This document shows positions 41,833 to 53,863 of a stretch of 64,000 bases of DNA, in pieces. A model generated the notes under the pieces. The model was given only the letters and a program-made list of their open reading frames with translations. It had not been told where the DNA came from and did no database searches. Each line of letters starts with the position of its first letter. Position 1 is the first letter of the stretch. The position numbers and the translations under genes are program-made. Origin of the DNA: Vibrio pomeroyi (GTDB lineage Bacteria > Pseudomonadota > Gammaproteobacteria > Enterobacterales > Vibrionaceae); NCBI RefSeq assembly GCF_024347595.1, contig NZ_AP025506.1, forward strand, positions 1,178,001-1,242,000. The letters run 5' to 3'.

Positions 41833-43137
41833 ATGAAATTCCCTGGACAACGTAAATCAAAGCACTATTTTCCGGTTCACGCACGTGATCCTCTAGTGAG
41901 CCAAGCTCAAAGCAGTAAAAGAATGTCACGCACTCATATTATTGGTATTGACCAAACTTTGGTGGATATTGAAGCAAAAGTGAGTTCTGAACTTATTGAG
42001 AAGTACGGTTTAAGTAAGGGACATTCACTGGTTATTGGTGACGAAGCCGCTGAATCTTTATATCAAGAATTAAAAGAACAGTGCCTGATTACCAATGAAT
42101 ACGCTGGTGGCACAATTGGTAATACACTACACAACTATTCAGTATTGGCGGATGACCGTTCAACACTATTAGGTGTAATGAGCCAAGATATTAAGATTGG
42201 TAGCTATGGTTACCGCTATTTATGTAATACATCAAGCAGAATGGATCTGAACCATTTACAAGGGGTAGATGGCGCAATTGGTCGCTGCTTTGCATTAATT
42301 ACAGAAGATGGTGAACGTACTTTCGCAATTAGCGAAGGACAAATGAACCAACTAAAACCAGAAAGCATTCCTGAAAAGATCTTCAAAAGTGCTTCTGCTT
42401 TAGTATTAACTGCTTATTTAGTTCGTTGTAAGCCAGGTGACCCTATGCCTGAAGCAACAATGAAAGCGATTGAATACGCGAAGAAATACGATGTGCCTGT
42501 TGTTTTAACACTAGGTACTAAGTTCGTTATTCAAGATGATCCAGAATTTTGGAAAGACTTCTTAGAGCAGCACGTAACGGTTGTTGCAATGAATGAAGAC
42601 GAAGCAGAAGCCCTAACCGGTGAAAGCGATCCGCTTGCTGCTTCAGACAAAGCGCTAGAGTGGGTGGACTTAGTTCTATGTACTGCCGGCCCTGTTGGCC
42701 TATTCATGGCGGGTTACACGGAAGACGCAGCGAAGCGTGAAACATCACTGCCTCTACTTCCAGGTTCAATTGCGGAATTCAACCGTTTTGAATTTAGCCG
42801 TCCTGCACATAAAGAGTTATGTGAAAACCCAACTAAAGTGTATTCGCATATTGCGCCATACATGGGTGGTCCGGAAAAAATCAAAAATACGAATGGTGCA
42901 GGTGATGCTGCTTTATCGGCTTTATTACATGATATGGCTGCGAATAAGTACCACAAAGAAAACGTGCCAAACTCAAGTAAGCACCAACATTCATTTTTGA
43001 CCTATTCTTCTTTCTCACAAGTTTGTAAATATTCAAACCGTGCTAGCTATGAAGTGTTAGTTCAACACTCTCCACGTTTATCTCGTGGTCTTCCTGAAAG
43101 AGAAGATAGCCTAGAAGAAGCGTACTGGGAAAGATAA
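41833..43137 (+). CDS. gsk: Inosine/guanosine kinase
   Basis: Gsk phosphorylates inosine and guanosine to IMP and GMP in purine salvage. The 434-residue PfkB-family protein matches E. coli Gsk throughout: KFPGQRKSKHYFPVHARDP, GIDQTLVDIEAKV, AGGTIGNTLHNYSVLADDRS, and the PfkB active-site motif NTNGAGDAALSALLHD with the catalytic Asp. Cytoplasmic. The gene is preceded by a PurR-type palindrome and a TATAGT element and is followed by a strong terminator, so it is probably monocistronic. Confidence 0.95.
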   Translation: MKFPGQRKSKHYFPVHARDPLVSQAQSSKRMSRTHIIGIDQTLVDIEAKVSSELIEKYGLSKGHSLVIGDEAAESLYQELKEQCLITNEYAGGTIGNTLHNYSVLADDRSTLLGVMSQDIKIGSYGYRYLCNTSSRMDLNHLQGVDGAIGRCFALITEDGERTFAISEGQMNQLKPESIPEKIFKSASALVLTAYLVRCKPGDPMPEATMKAIEYAKKYDVPVVLTLGTKFVIQDDPEFWKDFLEQHVTVVAMNEDEAEALTGESDPLAASDKALEWVDLVLCTAGPVGLFMAGYTEDAAKRETSLPLLPGSIAEFNRFEFSRPAHKELCENPTKVYSHIAPYMGGPEKIKNTNGAGDAALSALLHDMAANKYHKENVPNSSKHQHSFLTYSSFSQVCKYSNRASYEVLVQHSPRLSRGLPEREDSLEEAYWER

Positions 43138-43220
43138 GAGACTTTGTTTATCCGATGCGTACGAGTTTATCAAATGCGCATCTATGTTTATAAAGAACAT
43201 TAAAGGGTAACAAAATATAA

Positions 43221-43246
43221 AAAAGGCTCCGAAAGGAGCCTTTTTT
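43221..43246. terminator. Bidirectional terminator between gsk and hns
   Basis: A ten-base stem AAAAGGCTCC/GGAGCCTTTT with a GAAA tetraloop and T run, symmetric enough to serve the convergent hns. Confidence 0.9.
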
Positions 43247-43352
43247 GTTTCTGAATATATTGAAGCCGTAAATAATACTTTGGTCGACTTAAATATTAAT
43301 TCTATTGCTAAGTGTGTAATTGATTACCCACTCAGTAAACTGAACGCTTAAC

Positions 43353-43763
43353 TTAGATAGCAAACTCTTCTAGAGATTTACCAGCATCTAGCTGTTCTTG
43401 GATAGCTGAAGGCGTACGGCCTTGACCTGTCCAAGTTTTCTCGTCGCCGTTTGCGTCTACGTATTTGTATTTCGCTGGACGAGGAGCGCGTTTAGCTTTA
43501 GTTGTTTTAGATTTTGCTTCGCCAGAAAGAGCTGCAATAAGATCTGCAACATCAATTCCGTCTTTTGCAATTTGTTCAGCGATAGCAGAAAGCTTAGCTT
43601 CTTGTTCTGCTTTAGCTGCACGTTCTTCAGCTTCAGACTCTTGACGCTCTTGTACAACAATAGTTAGCTTGTCTAGCGCTTCTTCTAGTTGCTCAAGAGT
43701 TAATTCACGTGAGAATGCGCGAAGGCTACGGATATTTAATAGAGTTTTTGTTAATTCAGACAT
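43353..43763 (-). CDS. hns: Nucleoid-associated protein H-NS
   Basis: H-NS silences AT-rich and horizontally acquired genes. The 136-residue protein has an N-terminal oligomerisation domain (SELTKTLLNIRSLRAFSRELTLEQLEEALDKL), a charged coiled-coil and linker (RQESEAEERAAKAEQEAK), and a C-terminal DNA-binding domain with the AT-hook-like TWTGQGRTPSAI (about 115-126). I chose the ATG at 43763; an upstream ATG at 43778 adds five residues, but GGAAAATATC fits a ribosome-binding site for 43763. Its long upstream region is AT-rich, as expected for autoregulation. Confidence 0.95.
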   Translation of the reverse strand: MSELTKTLLNIRSLRAFSRELTLEQLEEALDKLTIVVQERQESEAEERAAKAEQEAKLSAIAEQIAKDGIDVADLIAALSGEAKSKTTKAKRAPRPAKYKYVDANGDEKTWTGQGRTPSAIQEQLDAGKSLEEFAI

Positions 43764-44130
43764 GATATTTTCCATCAAGGTAAACTAAATAATCATCCTA
43801 ATAATAAACAGAGCTTAGGAATAAAACAAATAGTATTTCTTCTATTACATATTTAAATATAAAAGTGAGATGAATAGTTGAAATTTCAAAGGCACATTTC
43901 TATCGAATTTATAATAATTATTAAGATTATCTAAAAAACTGATATGTGACTGGTGGAGTAATTAACTTGTGTAGACTATTCTTCTATTGATTAGTTCATT
44001 AACAAAAAGCTATTTTTCTCGGAATGATATGTTGCATTGTTGCTCTTGATGAGTACAATTGCGGCTACCTGATGCGATGCTTTGGTTAATTTGTTGTTAA
44101 ACTCTGGTTTGCACGGTTAATAATGTTATC
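43764..44130. other. AT-rich intergenic region between hns and the lysine riboswitch
   Basis: About 370 bases with no gene. It must hold the hns promoter (minus) and the promoter of the riboswitch-transporter transcript (plus). It is strongly AT-rich, and hns itself binds such DNA, so autoregulation is plausible. I see no further clear structure. Confidence 0.5.
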
Positions 44131-44300
44131 GCACGTAGAGGTGCAATTATAAAAAGTAACTTCCGTTGGGGTGATGCCAATGAACGGGAATGAAAGGTGT
44201 AATTGCCGAAGTAAATTGTATATCTAAGCAATTTGCTGGGGTTGTGCTCAATAGGTACAACACTGCCATAGTCTTAATTTTAAACTATGGAGCGCTACTG
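44131..44300 (+). ncRNA. Lysine riboswitch (L box)
   Basis: Conserved L-box blocks appear in the right order: AGAGGTGC at 44137-44144, AAGTAAC at 44154-44160, GCCGAAG at 44205-44211, GCTGGGG from 44235, and GGAGCGCTAC at 44289-44298. P1 pairs GTAG (44135-44138) with CTAC (44295-44298). Inner stems include CATAG/CTATG near 44267-44289 and GTTGTG...CAACAC. The element binds lysine and controls the transporter gene 100 bases downstream. The assignment rests on motif match; function is by family. Confidence 0.9.
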
Positions 44301-44408
44301 TAGGGTTGGGTGAAGTGTTCACTTCCCTTTCGCTTAGTTCAACATGAACTTGATAAGCTGTATCAAGTTTGTCTGCAGTAGATCTCTAGCCAAATAAAAA
44401 ACTGGTTT
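44301..44408 (+). promoter_or_regulatory. Expression platform of the lysine riboswitch
   Basis: It holds a hairpin GAAGTG/CACTTC (44312-44325), a nine-base hairpin AACTTGATA/TATCAAGTT (44347-44369), and CAGTAG (44376-44381), which can pair with the 3' side of P1 (CTACTG, 44295-44300). No long U tract is seen, so control of translation initiation is more likely than termination. This is inference. Confidence 0.5.
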
Positions 44409-44417
44409 TTGAAGATC

Positions 44418-46010
44418 ATGAATTTAATAGATTTTGCAACATCGCCTTTATCTTTGCTTCCGCCCCTTGTGGCTTTAAGTCTTGCTATTGTTACCCGCCG
44501 TGTATTGGTTTCTTTGGGTGTCGGTATCATCATGGGTGCTATCTTACTTGCTGACTATTCAGTAGGTAACGCAGCGAGCTACGTGTTTACTAAAGCATCT
44601 GGTGTTTTCATCGAAGATGGTGGCATCAACACTTGGAACATGAGCATCATCGCATTCCTAATTATTCTTGGAATGACAACTGCACTATTAACACTGTCTG
44701 GCGGTACTCGTGCATTCGCTGAGTGGGCTCAGTCTCGTGTTAAGAGCAAACGTGGTTCAAAACTACTTGCTGCTTTCCTAGGTGTATTCATCTTTGTTGA
44801 TGACTACTTCAACAGCTTAGCGGTAGGTGCTATCTCTCGCCCTGTAACAGACCGTTTCTACGTATCTCGCGCTAAGCTTGCTTATATTCTCGATTCTACT
44901 GCTGCTCCAATGTGTGTGATCATGCCGGCTTCTAGCTGGGGTGCTTACATCATTACTATTATTGGTGGCATCTTAGTAACACACGGTGTAACTGAATATT
45001 CTGCACTGGGTGCTTACGTTCGTCTTATTCCAATGAACTTCTACGCTGTATTTGCACTACTAATGGTGTTCGCAGTGGCTTGGTTCGGTCTAGATGTTGG
45101 TAAGATGCGTGAGCATGAAATTGAAGCATCTCAAGGCCGTGGCTTTGAAGGCGACAACGATCAAAAGCAAGCTCACGATCTAAACGAAGAGCTAGATATC
45201 GAAGAGAGTGAAAACGGTTCAGTTTCTGATCTTGTTATGCCAATCGTATCGCTAATTGTAGCGACAGTTGCTGCAATGCTTTACACAGGTGGCCAAGCGC
45301 TGGCTGCTGATGGTCAAGCATTCAACCTTTTAGGTGCATTCGAAAACACGGATGTCGGTAAGTCTCTTGTTTACGGTGGTGTAATCGGTTTACTAGTAGC
45401 ACTAGCAACAGTATTCAAGCAAAAGCTATCTATGGCTGATATCGCAAGAACAATGTGGATCGGTGCTAGCTCTATGTTTGGCGCGATTCTGATTCTTGTG
45501 TTTGCATGGACTATCGGTTCTGTAATCGGTGACATGAAAACGGGTTCTTACCTATCATCTCTAGTAACAGGCAGCATTGATTACCATTGGCTACCGGTGA
45601 TGTTGTTCCTTCTAGCGGGCGTTATGGCGTTCTCTACAGGTACATCTTGGGGTACATTCGGCATCATGCTACCAATCGCGGGTGACATGGCAGCAGCATC
45701 GGACATCGCACTGATCCTTCCTATGCTAAGTGCGGTTCTAGCGGGTGCAGTATTTGGTGACCACTGTTCTCCAATCTCAGATACGACGATTCTGTCTTCT
45801 ACTGGTGCTCGCTGTAACCACATCGACCACGTATCGACTCAGCTTCCATACGCGTTGTCTGTAGCGTTCGTATCGTGCATTGGTTTCATCACTCTAGGTA
45901 TGACATCTTCAATTGGCATCGCATTTGGCGCAGCGTCTCTAACGTTTGTTGCTGTATGTTTTGCATTGGCTTACTTCTCTCGCTGCAAAATGGCGACGTG
46001 CAAAAGCTAA
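44418..46010 (+). CDS. NhaC-family transporter, probable lysine transporter
   Basis: A 530-residue membrane protein of the NhaC Na+/H+ antiporter superfamily. About 11-13 hydrophobic segments are visible, with conserved patches FVDDYFNSLAVGAISRPVTDRF, LDSTAAPMCVIMPASSWGAYI, FSTGTSWGTFGIMLPIAGDMA and FGDHCSPISDTTILSSTGA. A hydrophilic acidic loop lies near residues 225-265. In several gammaproteobacteria NhaC homologues behind an L-box are predicted lysine transporters (the LysW-type group of comparative genomics), so lysine uptake is more likely than sodium/proton exchange. Start: the ATG at 44418 is chosen; TTG at 44409 would add three residues. A terminator follows. Confidence 0.85.
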   Translation: MNLIDFATSPLSLLPPLVALSLAIVTRRVLVSLGVGIIMGAILLADYSVGNAASYVFTKASGVFIEDGGINTWNMSIIAFLIILGMTTALLTLSGGTRAFAEWAQSRVKSKRGSKLLAAFLGVFIFVDDYFNSLAVGAISRPVTDRFYVSRAKLAYILDSTAAPMCVIMPASSWGAYIITIIGGILVTHGVTEYSALGAYVRLIPMNFYAVFALLMVFAVAWFGLDVGKMREHEIEASQGRGFEGDNDQKQAHDLNEELDIEESENGSVSDLVMPIVSLIVATVAAMLYTGGQALAADGQAFNLLGAFENTDVGKSLVYGGVIGLLVALATVFKQKLSMADIARTMWIGASSMFGAILILVFAWTIGSVIGDMKTGSYLSSLVTGSIDYHWLPVMLFLLAGVMAFSTGTSWGTFGIMLPIAGDMAAASDIALILPMLSAVLAGAVFGDHCSPISDTTILSSTGARCNHIDHVSTQLPYALSVAFVSCIGFITLGMTSSIGIAFGAASLTFVAVCFALAYFSRCKMATCKS

Positions 46011-46036
46011 AACTGACAGTTAATCAGTAAACTATC

Positions 46037-46061
46037 AGGGAGGCGTTTGCCTCCCTTTTTT
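46037..46061 (+). terminator. Rho-independent terminator after the NhaC-family transporter
   Basis: An eight-base perfect stem AGGGAGGC/GCCTCCCT with a GTTT loop and a run of six T. Confidence 0.92.
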
Positions 46062-46177
46062 GTGCCTGTTAATTTAATTTTAAGTTTCGTGAAAAAAGTT
46101 CGAATAAATGGTTGAAAAAGGATGTCAGCTTAGTTAGTGTGGAGACAAGACAGCAAACAACCTAAGAGCTGATAAGT

Positions 46178-46225
46178 ATGCGTAAATTAGTAATGAACAT
46201 TCATCACCATCATCACCCTATCTAG
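46178..46225 (+). CDS. hisL: his operon leader peptide
   Basis: A 15-residue ORF with five consecutive histidine codons (residues 9-13). Ribosome stalling on these when charged tRNA-His is scarce alters downstream folding and lets RNA polymerase read into hisG. An AAGAG element precedes the ATG. A terminator hairpin lies downstream before hisG. Mechanism is as established for the enteric his operon. Confidence 0.93.
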   Translation: MRKLVMNIHHHHHPI

Positions 46226-46333
46226 TCTTTCGGGGAGATTTACGTATACCCGGGAGCAAGATTACTCCCGGAGGTTAAGTCAAAAGAATTTAGATTTAAA
46301 CCCTCGGGATGACAAAGTCCCCGAGGGTTTTTT
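46226..46333 (+). promoter_or_regulatory. his operon attenuator and terminator
   Basis: An inner palindrome ACCCGGGAGC...ACTCCCGGAGG (about 46249-46274) can act as pause or antiterminator structure. The terminator pairs AAACCCTCGGG (46298-46308) with CCCGAGGGTTT (46320-46330) and ends in a T run. Together with hisL this is a classical attenuator. Confidence 0.88.
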
Positions 46334-46389
46334 AGTTTTAGCGCTTTTAAATAATCAATAAATTCAAATATTTGCACAGGGATACAGCA

Positions 46390-47286
46390 ATGCAGACACA
46401 ACGCCTAAGAATCGCAATTCAAAAGAAAGGTCGCTTAAGTAAAGAGTGCCAAGACCTACTTAAAAAATGTGGTGTTAAATTTAACATCATGGGTGAGCGC
46501 CTAGTGGTTCACTCACTAAATATGCCAATCGACTTGTTACTGGTTCGTGATGACGACATCCCAGGTCTTATCATGGATGGTGTAGTTGACCTTGGTTTCA
46601 TCGGTGAAAATGAGCTAGAAGAAGTTCGTCTAGACCGTGTTGCTCTTAAAGAGCCTTCAGAGTTCCGCACACTACGTCGTTTAGACTTCGGTGGTTGCCG
46701 CCTTTCTATCGCTATCAACAAAGACGAAGAATACAACGGCCCACAAGACTTAGCGGGCAAACGTATTGCGACAACCTACCCACAACTACTTAAAGCCTAC
46801 ATGGACGAGCAGGGTGTTGAGTTCAGCACTTGTATGCTAACAGGCTCGGTTGAAGTCGCGCCTCGCGCTGGCCTTGCAGACGCTATTGCCGATTTAGTTT
46901 CTACAGGTGCGACGCTAGAAGCGAACGGCCTAAAAGAAGCAGAAGCTATCTTCCAATCTAAAGCAACACTGATTCAACGTGTTGGTGAGTTCGACGCTGA
47001 CAAAACTGCATTGATTGAAAAACTACTGACTCGTATGCAGGGTGTTCAACAAGCGAAAGAGTCGAAGTACATCATGCTTCACGCGCCAACCTCTCAACTA
47101 GAGCAAATCAAAGCACTACTGCCTGGTGCTGAAGATCCAACGGTTCTTCCACTATCGACAGACAAAGACAAAGTTGCCGTGCACCTAGTAAGTACAGAGA
47201 ACTTGTTCTGGGAAACGATGGAACAGCTTAAAGAGTTGGGTGCGAGCTCGATTCTAGTATTACCAATCGAAAAAATGATGGGGTAG
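46390..47286 (+). CDS. hisG: ATP phosphoribosyltransferase, catalytic (long form)
   Basis: HisG condenses ATP and PRPP in the first, histidine-inhibited step of histidine synthesis. The 298-residue protein is the long form with a C-terminal ACT-like regulatory domain. Visible segments include [39 protein letters not shown] and the PRPP loop [29 protein letters not shown] chose the ATG at 46390, with AGGGA upstream. Its stop is just before the hisD start. First structural gene of hisGDCBHAFI. Confidence 0.96.
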   Translation: MQTQRLRIAIQKKGRLSKECQDLLKKCGVKFNIMGERLVVHSLNMPIDLLLVRDDDIPGLIMDGVVDLGFIGENELEEVRLDRVALKEPSEFRTLRRLDFGGCRLSIAINKDEEYNGPQDLAGKRIATTYPQLLKAYMDEQGVEFSTCMLTGSVEVAPRAGLADAIADLVSTGATLEANGLKEAEAIFQSKATLIQRVGEFDADKTALIEKLLTRMQGVQQAKESKYIMLHAPTSQLEQIKALLPGAEDPTVLPLSTDKDKVAVHLVSTENLFWETMEQLKELGASSILVLPIEKMMG

Positions 47287-47291
47287 TGACG

Positions 47292-48587
47292 ATGAGAACC
47301 GTTGTTTGGCAATCTTTAAGTGAATCACAGCAAGACTCGGTATTAGAGCGTCCAGCTATTACTGAAGGTGCAAACATCACAGCGACTGTTTCTGATGTTA
47401 TTGCAAAAGTACGAAATGAAGGCGATGCCGCGCTTAAAGAGCTGACTGCAAAGTTTGATGGTGTAACTCCAGAATCTATTCGAGTCAGTTCAAATGAAAT
47501 CGAAGAGGCGTGCGCTCGTCTAACACCAGAAATGAAGCAAGCGCTTGAGCAAGCTTATAGCAACATTGCTAAGTTCCACGAAGCTCAAAAGCCTCAACCG
47601 ATTAAGGTTGAGACACAACCGGGTGTTGTGTGTGAGCAAGTGACTCGCGCGATTAATACTGTTGGCCTTTATATTCCAGGTGGCAGTGCACCACTTCCGT
47701 CAACGGTTCTTATGTTAGGTGTACCTGCACAAATCGCAGGTTGTCGTAAGGTGGTGCTTTGTTCACCTCCGCCAATCGCTGATGAAATCTTGTATGTCGC
47801 TAAGCTTTGTAAAATCGATGAAGTTTACAACGTTGGTGGTGGTCAAGCGGTTGCTGCAATGGCTTACGGTACCGAGAGTGTCGCTAAAGTCGATAAGATC
47901 TTCGGCCCAGGTAATGCCTACGTGACGGAAGCGAAGCGCCAAGTGAGCAATGACTTCCGCGGTGCAGCGATTGATATGCCAGCAGGCCCATCTGAAGTGT
48001 TGGTGATTGCTGATGAAACAGCCGATGCCGACTTCATTGCAGCGGATTTGTTGAGCCAAGCTGAACACGGCCCTGACTCTCAAGTAGTATTGGTAACGCC
48101 ATCTCCAGTGATTGCTGACCAAGTAACGGAAGCGGTTCAGAAACAACTGAAAGAGTTGTCTCGCGCGAACATCGCTCAGCAAGCATTGGCTTCAAGCTTA
48201 ATTATCATTGCTGAATCAATCACTCAAGCGATTGCGATTTCAAACTTCTACGGTCCTGAGCACTTGATTGTTCAAACCAAGAATCCACGTGAACTGCTGC
48301 CATTGTTAGACAATGCAGGCTCAATCTTCCTTGGCGACTGGTCTCCAGAATCTGCGGGCGATTATGCGTCTGGTACAAACCACGTATTACCGACTTACGG
48401 TTACACGAAGACGTATTCAAGCCTAGGTTTGGCTGATTTCTCTAAGCGTATGACAGTACAAGAGCTAACCGCCGATGGTTTGAAAGGCCTAGCGCCCACT
48501 GTAGTAACAATGGCGGAAGCCGAAGGCTTGGATGCACACAAACGCGCTGTGACTATCCGAGTTGAAAAGTTAAATAAAGCGAAGTAA
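47292..48587 (+). CDS. hisD: Histidinol dehydrogenase
   Basis: HisD oxidises histidinol to histidine in two NAD-dependent steps with a zinc ion. The 431-residue protein shows [18 protein letters not shown], the [15 protein letters not shown] segment, [15 protein letters not shown] and the conserved histidines in EHGPDSQ and GPEHL. I chose the ATG at 47292; a GTG at 47286 in the hisG stop would add two residues. It follows hisG immediately. Confidence 0.96.
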   Translation: MRTVVWQSLSESQQDSVLERPAITEGANITATVSDVIAKVRNEGDAALKELTAKFDGVTPESIRVSSNEIEEACARLTPEMKQALEQAYSNIAKFHEAQKPQPIKVETQPGVVCEQVTRAINTVGLYIPGGSAPLPSTVLMLGVPAQIAGCRKVVLCSPPPIADEILYVAKLCKIDEVYNVGGGQAVAAMAYGTESVAKVDKIFGPGNAYVTEAKRQVSNDFRGAAIDMPAGPSEVLVIADETADADFIAADLLSQAEHGPDSQVVLVTPSPVIADQVTEAVQKQLKELSRANIAQQALASSLIIIAESITQAIAISNFYGPEHLIVQTKNPRELLPLLDNAGSIFLGDWSPESAGDYASGTNHVLPTYGYTKTYSSLGLADFSKRMTVQELTADGLKGLAPTVVTMAEAEGLDAHKRAVTIRVEKLNKAK

Positions 48588-49637
<1,050 letters not shown>

Positions 49638-49657
49638 CGAAAGGCTACCAGTAATAA

Positions 49658-49699
49658 CATTTGTCAGTCTTAAGTTGATTAATCGTCGACTGACAAATG
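49658..49699. repeat. Perfect 12-base inverted repeat between hisC and hisB
   Basis: CATTTGTCAGTC (49658-49669) and GACTGACAAATG (49688-49699) enclose an 18-base loop. There is no T run after it, so it is not an ordinary terminator. Possible roles are an RNA processing or stabilising hairpin within the his mRNA, or a protein site. Confidence 0.8.
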
Positions 49700-49768
49700 A
49701 AACCAATATTTTGGGTTAGCGTTTGATTTTAGCTAGGCCACCAGATTTAAAATTAAAAGGAAGTTCAA

Positions 49769-50857
49769 GTGAGTAAACAACAGAAAATACTTTTTATAGA
49801 CCGCGATGGCACCTTAATTGTTGAGCCGCCAGTCGACTTTCAAGTAGACCGTTTAGACAAGCTAAAATTTGAACCGCTAGTGATTCCTAGCCTGCTTGCA
49901 CTGCAAGATGCTGGTTACCGTCTAGTGATGGTGACTAACCAAGATGGCCTAGGTACTGATAGCTACCCACAAGAAGATTTCGATGCGCCACACAACATGA
50001 TGATGGAGTTCTTCGAATCTCAAGGCGTTAAGTTTGATGACGTGCTTATTTGTCCTCACTTTGACGAAGACAACTGCTCTTGCCGCAAGCCTAAGCTAGG
50101 TATGGTTAAAGAATACCTACAGGGCGGTAAAGTCGACTTCCAACACTCTGTTGTGATTGGCGATCGAGTGACTGACCTGCAACTAGCTGAGAACATGGCA
50201 ATTCGCGGTATTCAATATGGCCCGGATGCAGAAACGGAAGGTACGCTTAACTGGCCACAGATCGTTAAAGATCTGACGGTTAACGCTCGCGTTGCTGAAG
50301 TGGTTCGTACGACTAAAGAAACCGACATTAAGGTGGCGGTAAACCTTGATGAAACTGGCGGCAATAAGATCGATACAGGTATGGGTTTCTTCGACCACAT
50401 GCTTGATCAGATCGCGACACACGGCGGTTTCCAAATGAACCTAACTGTGAAAGGCGATCTACACATTGATGATCACCACACAGTAGAAGACACAGCACTT
50501 GCGTTAGGCCAAGCTCTGAAAGATGCGCTAGGCGACAAACGTGGTATCGGTCGTTTTGGTTTTAGTCTGCCAATGGACGAGTGTTTGGCTCAGTGTGCGC
50601 TAGACCTTTCTGGCCGCCCATACCTGAAGTTCGATGCGAAATTCAGCCGTGAGCAAGTGGGTGATCTTTCAACCGAGATGGTGGTTCACTTCTTCCGCTC
50701 TCTAACCGACACACTGGCTTGTACGCTACACCTTTCTTCTGATGGCAATAATGATCACCACATCATTGAGAGCCTGTTTAAAGCGTTTGGCCGTACTCTT
50801 CGCCAAGCAATCAAAGTTGAAGGTAATGAGTTACCAAGCAGCAAAGGCGTCTTGTAA
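49769..50857 (+). CDS. hisB: Bifunctional histidinol-phosphatase/imidazoleglycerol-phosphate dehydratase
   Basis: HisB does two histidine steps. The N-terminal HAD phosphatase (about 1-165) shows FIDRDGTLI (residues 9-17) and [15 protein letters not shown] with zinc-binding cysteines. The C-terminal dehydratase (about 170-362) shows [17 protein letters not shown] and [16 protein letters not shown] with manganese-binding histidines. This fusion is typical of gammaproteobacteria. The start is GTG with AAGGAAG upstream. The 131-base gap from hisC is unusually long for this operon and holds a palindrome. Confidence 0.96.
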   Translation: MSKQQKILFIDRDGTLIVEPPVDFQVDRLDKLKFEPLVIPSLLALQDAGYRLVMVTNQDGLGTDSYPQEDFDAPHNMMMEFFESQGVKFDDVLICPHFDEDNCSCRKPKLGMVKEYLQGGKVDFQHSVVIGDRVTDLQLAENMAIRGIQYGPDAETEGTLNWPQIVKDLTVNARVAEVVRTTKETDIKVAVNLDETGGNKIDTGMGFFDHMLDQIATHGGFQMNLTVKGDLHIDDHHTVEDTALALGQALKDALGDKRGIGRFGFSLPMDECLAQCALDLSGRPYLKFDAKFSREQVGDLSTEMVVHFFRSLTDTLACTLHLSSDGNNDHHIIESLFKAFGRTLRQAIKVEGNELPSSKGVL

Positions 50858-50881
50858 GGCTAACGTTAGCAAGGAAAAACA

Positions 50882-51496
50882 ATGAAAGATCAAAAAGTCG
50901 TCATTATTGATACTGGGTGTGCCAACGTTTCTTCGGTGAAATTTGCCATTGAACGTTTGGGTTACGCAGTTGAGATTTCAAAAGAACCAGAAGTCGTCCT
51001 TGCCGCCGACAAGCTTTTCCTACCGGGTGTAGGTACAGCAAGTGAGGCAATGAAGAACCTACAAGAGCGTGACCTTGTATCTCTTGTGAAGAGAGTAGAG
51101 AAGCCTCTGCTGGGTATTTGTTTAGGTATGCAGCTGTTAGGTAAACTGTCTCAAGAGAAAGGCCAAAAGGCTGACGAGCTAGTTGAATGTCTAGGTTTGT
51201 GTGATGGTGAAGTACGTTTACTTGAAACGGGCGATTTACCCCTACCACACATGGGTTGGAACACAGTAACTTCGACACCTAATCACCCTTTGTTTAAAGA
51301 CATTGAAGAAGGCGAGTACTTCTACTTCGTTCACAGCTTCGCAATGCCAGTGGGTGGCTACACAATCGCACAATGTGATTACGGTAACCCGTTCACAGCG
51401 GCGGTGCAAAGTGGCAACTATTATGGTGTTCAGTTCCACCCAGAGCGTTCTTCAAAAGCTGGCTCTAAGCTGATTCAGAACTTCTTGGAATTGTAA
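50882..51496 (+). CDS. hisH: Imidazole glycerol phosphate synthase, glutaminase subunit
   Basis: HisH releases ammonia from glutamine for HisF. The 204-residue class I glutamine amidotransferase has the nucleophile cysteine in [12 protein letters not shown] (about residue 80) and the catalytic His and Glu in [13 protein letters not shown]. The N-terminus [22 protein letters not shown] is typical. An AAGGA ribosome-binding site precedes the ATG. It acts as a heterodimer with HisF, whose gene lies two genes downstream. Confidence 0.96.
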   Translation: MKDQKVVIIDTGCANVSSVKFAIERLGYAVEISKEPEVVLAADKLFLPGVGTASEAMKNLQERDLVSLVKRVEKPLLGICLGMQLLGKLSQEKGQKADELVECLGLCDGEVRLLETGDLPLPHMGWNTVTSTPNHPLFKDIEEGEYFYFVHSFAMPVGGYTIAQCDYGNPFTAAVQSGNYYGVQFHPERSSKAGSKLIQNFLEL

Positions 51497-51539
51497 TAAG
51501 GATTAGGCAACGGCCAACGTTGCCATATAAGGAATGTAA

Positions 51540-53028
<1,489 letters not shown>

Positions 53029-53032
<4 letters not shown>

Positions 53033-53679
53033 GTTTTGAAACCGCAAGCTTATCAAAAGCAGCAGTAGGCGCATTATCAGAGCGTATTAACTGGGAAAAA
53101 GTAGATGGCTTAGTGCCAGCTATTGTTCAAGATTACCAATCGAGCCAAGTGTTGATGATGGGATACATGAACCCAGCAGCACTTGAGAAAACGGGTGAAA
53201 CGGGTCAAGTAACTTTTTTCTCGCGTACTAAAGAGCGTTTGTGGACGAAAGGGGAGACCTCAGGCAATGTTCTGCGACTGGTGAACATGTCACTTGACTG
53301 CGACAATGACACCTTGCTGGTAAAAGTGAACCCAATTGGTCCAACGTGCCATTTGGGCAACACCACGTGTTGGGATGTTGATCCGCAAGAAGAGACCCAG
53401 ATGGTGTGGCTTCATCAACTTGAGCAGCTACTGGCTGCCCGCAAGGACGCAGATCCTGAGTCTTCTTATACTGCCAGTTTATATGCCCGTGGCACCAAGC
53501 GTATTTCGCAAAAAGTGGGCGAAGAAGGCGTTGAAGTCGCGCTTGCGGCGACGTCGGGCGATAAGGCGGAATTAGTGTGTGAATCAGCAGATTTGATTTA
53601 CCACCTAATGGTTCTTCTTCAAGACCAAGGCCTATCGATGAACGACGTAGTGAATAAACTTAAAGAGCGCCATAAGTAA
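53029..53679 (+). CDS. hisI: Bifunctional phosphoribosyl-AMP cyclohydrolase/phosphoribosyl-ATP diphosphatase
   Basis: HisI (HisIE) performs the second and third steps of histidine synthesis. The 216-residue fusion has an N-terminal HisI cyclohydrolase with zinc-binding [26 protein letters not shown] and a C-terminal HisE pyrophosphohydrolase with [18 protein letters not shown] and the all-alpha metal-binding glutamates. It is slightly longer at the N-terminus than enteric HisI. Last gene of the his operon, followed by a strong bidirectional terminator. Confidence 0.96.
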
Positions 53680-53717
53680 GCCTCTTTAGATTTATCGAAT
53701 CACGGTAAAAAAGAGAT

Positions 53718-53753
53718 AAAAGCCCCGTAAACAACCATGTTTACGGGGCTTTT
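53718..53753. terminator. Bidirectional terminator between hisI and the YchJ-like gene
   Basis: A 15-base perfect stem (53718-53732 with 53739-53753), six-base loop, A-rich left and T-rich right flanks. Confidence 0.92.
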
Positions 53754-53863
53754 AAATTATCTAAGATATTAATCTACTGAAAAAGCACTGAACCCTGTCA
53801 TTCCGAGGAGCCTAAGTGACATCAGGAATTTATTCTCTTAATCTAACTTCCTAGACGTACGAG

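Noticed and set aside
44347..44369. An intrinsic terminator in the riboswitch expression platform
   Set aside because: The nine-base hairpin is clear but is followed by TGTCTG and not by a U tract.
47763..48182. A 139-codon minus-strand ORF inside hisD
   Set aside because: hisD is a strong match on the plus strand; the antisense frame shows no domain.
49658..49699. A terminator between hisC and hisB
   Set aside because: The palindrome has no T run, and the operon must be transcribed through to hisI.
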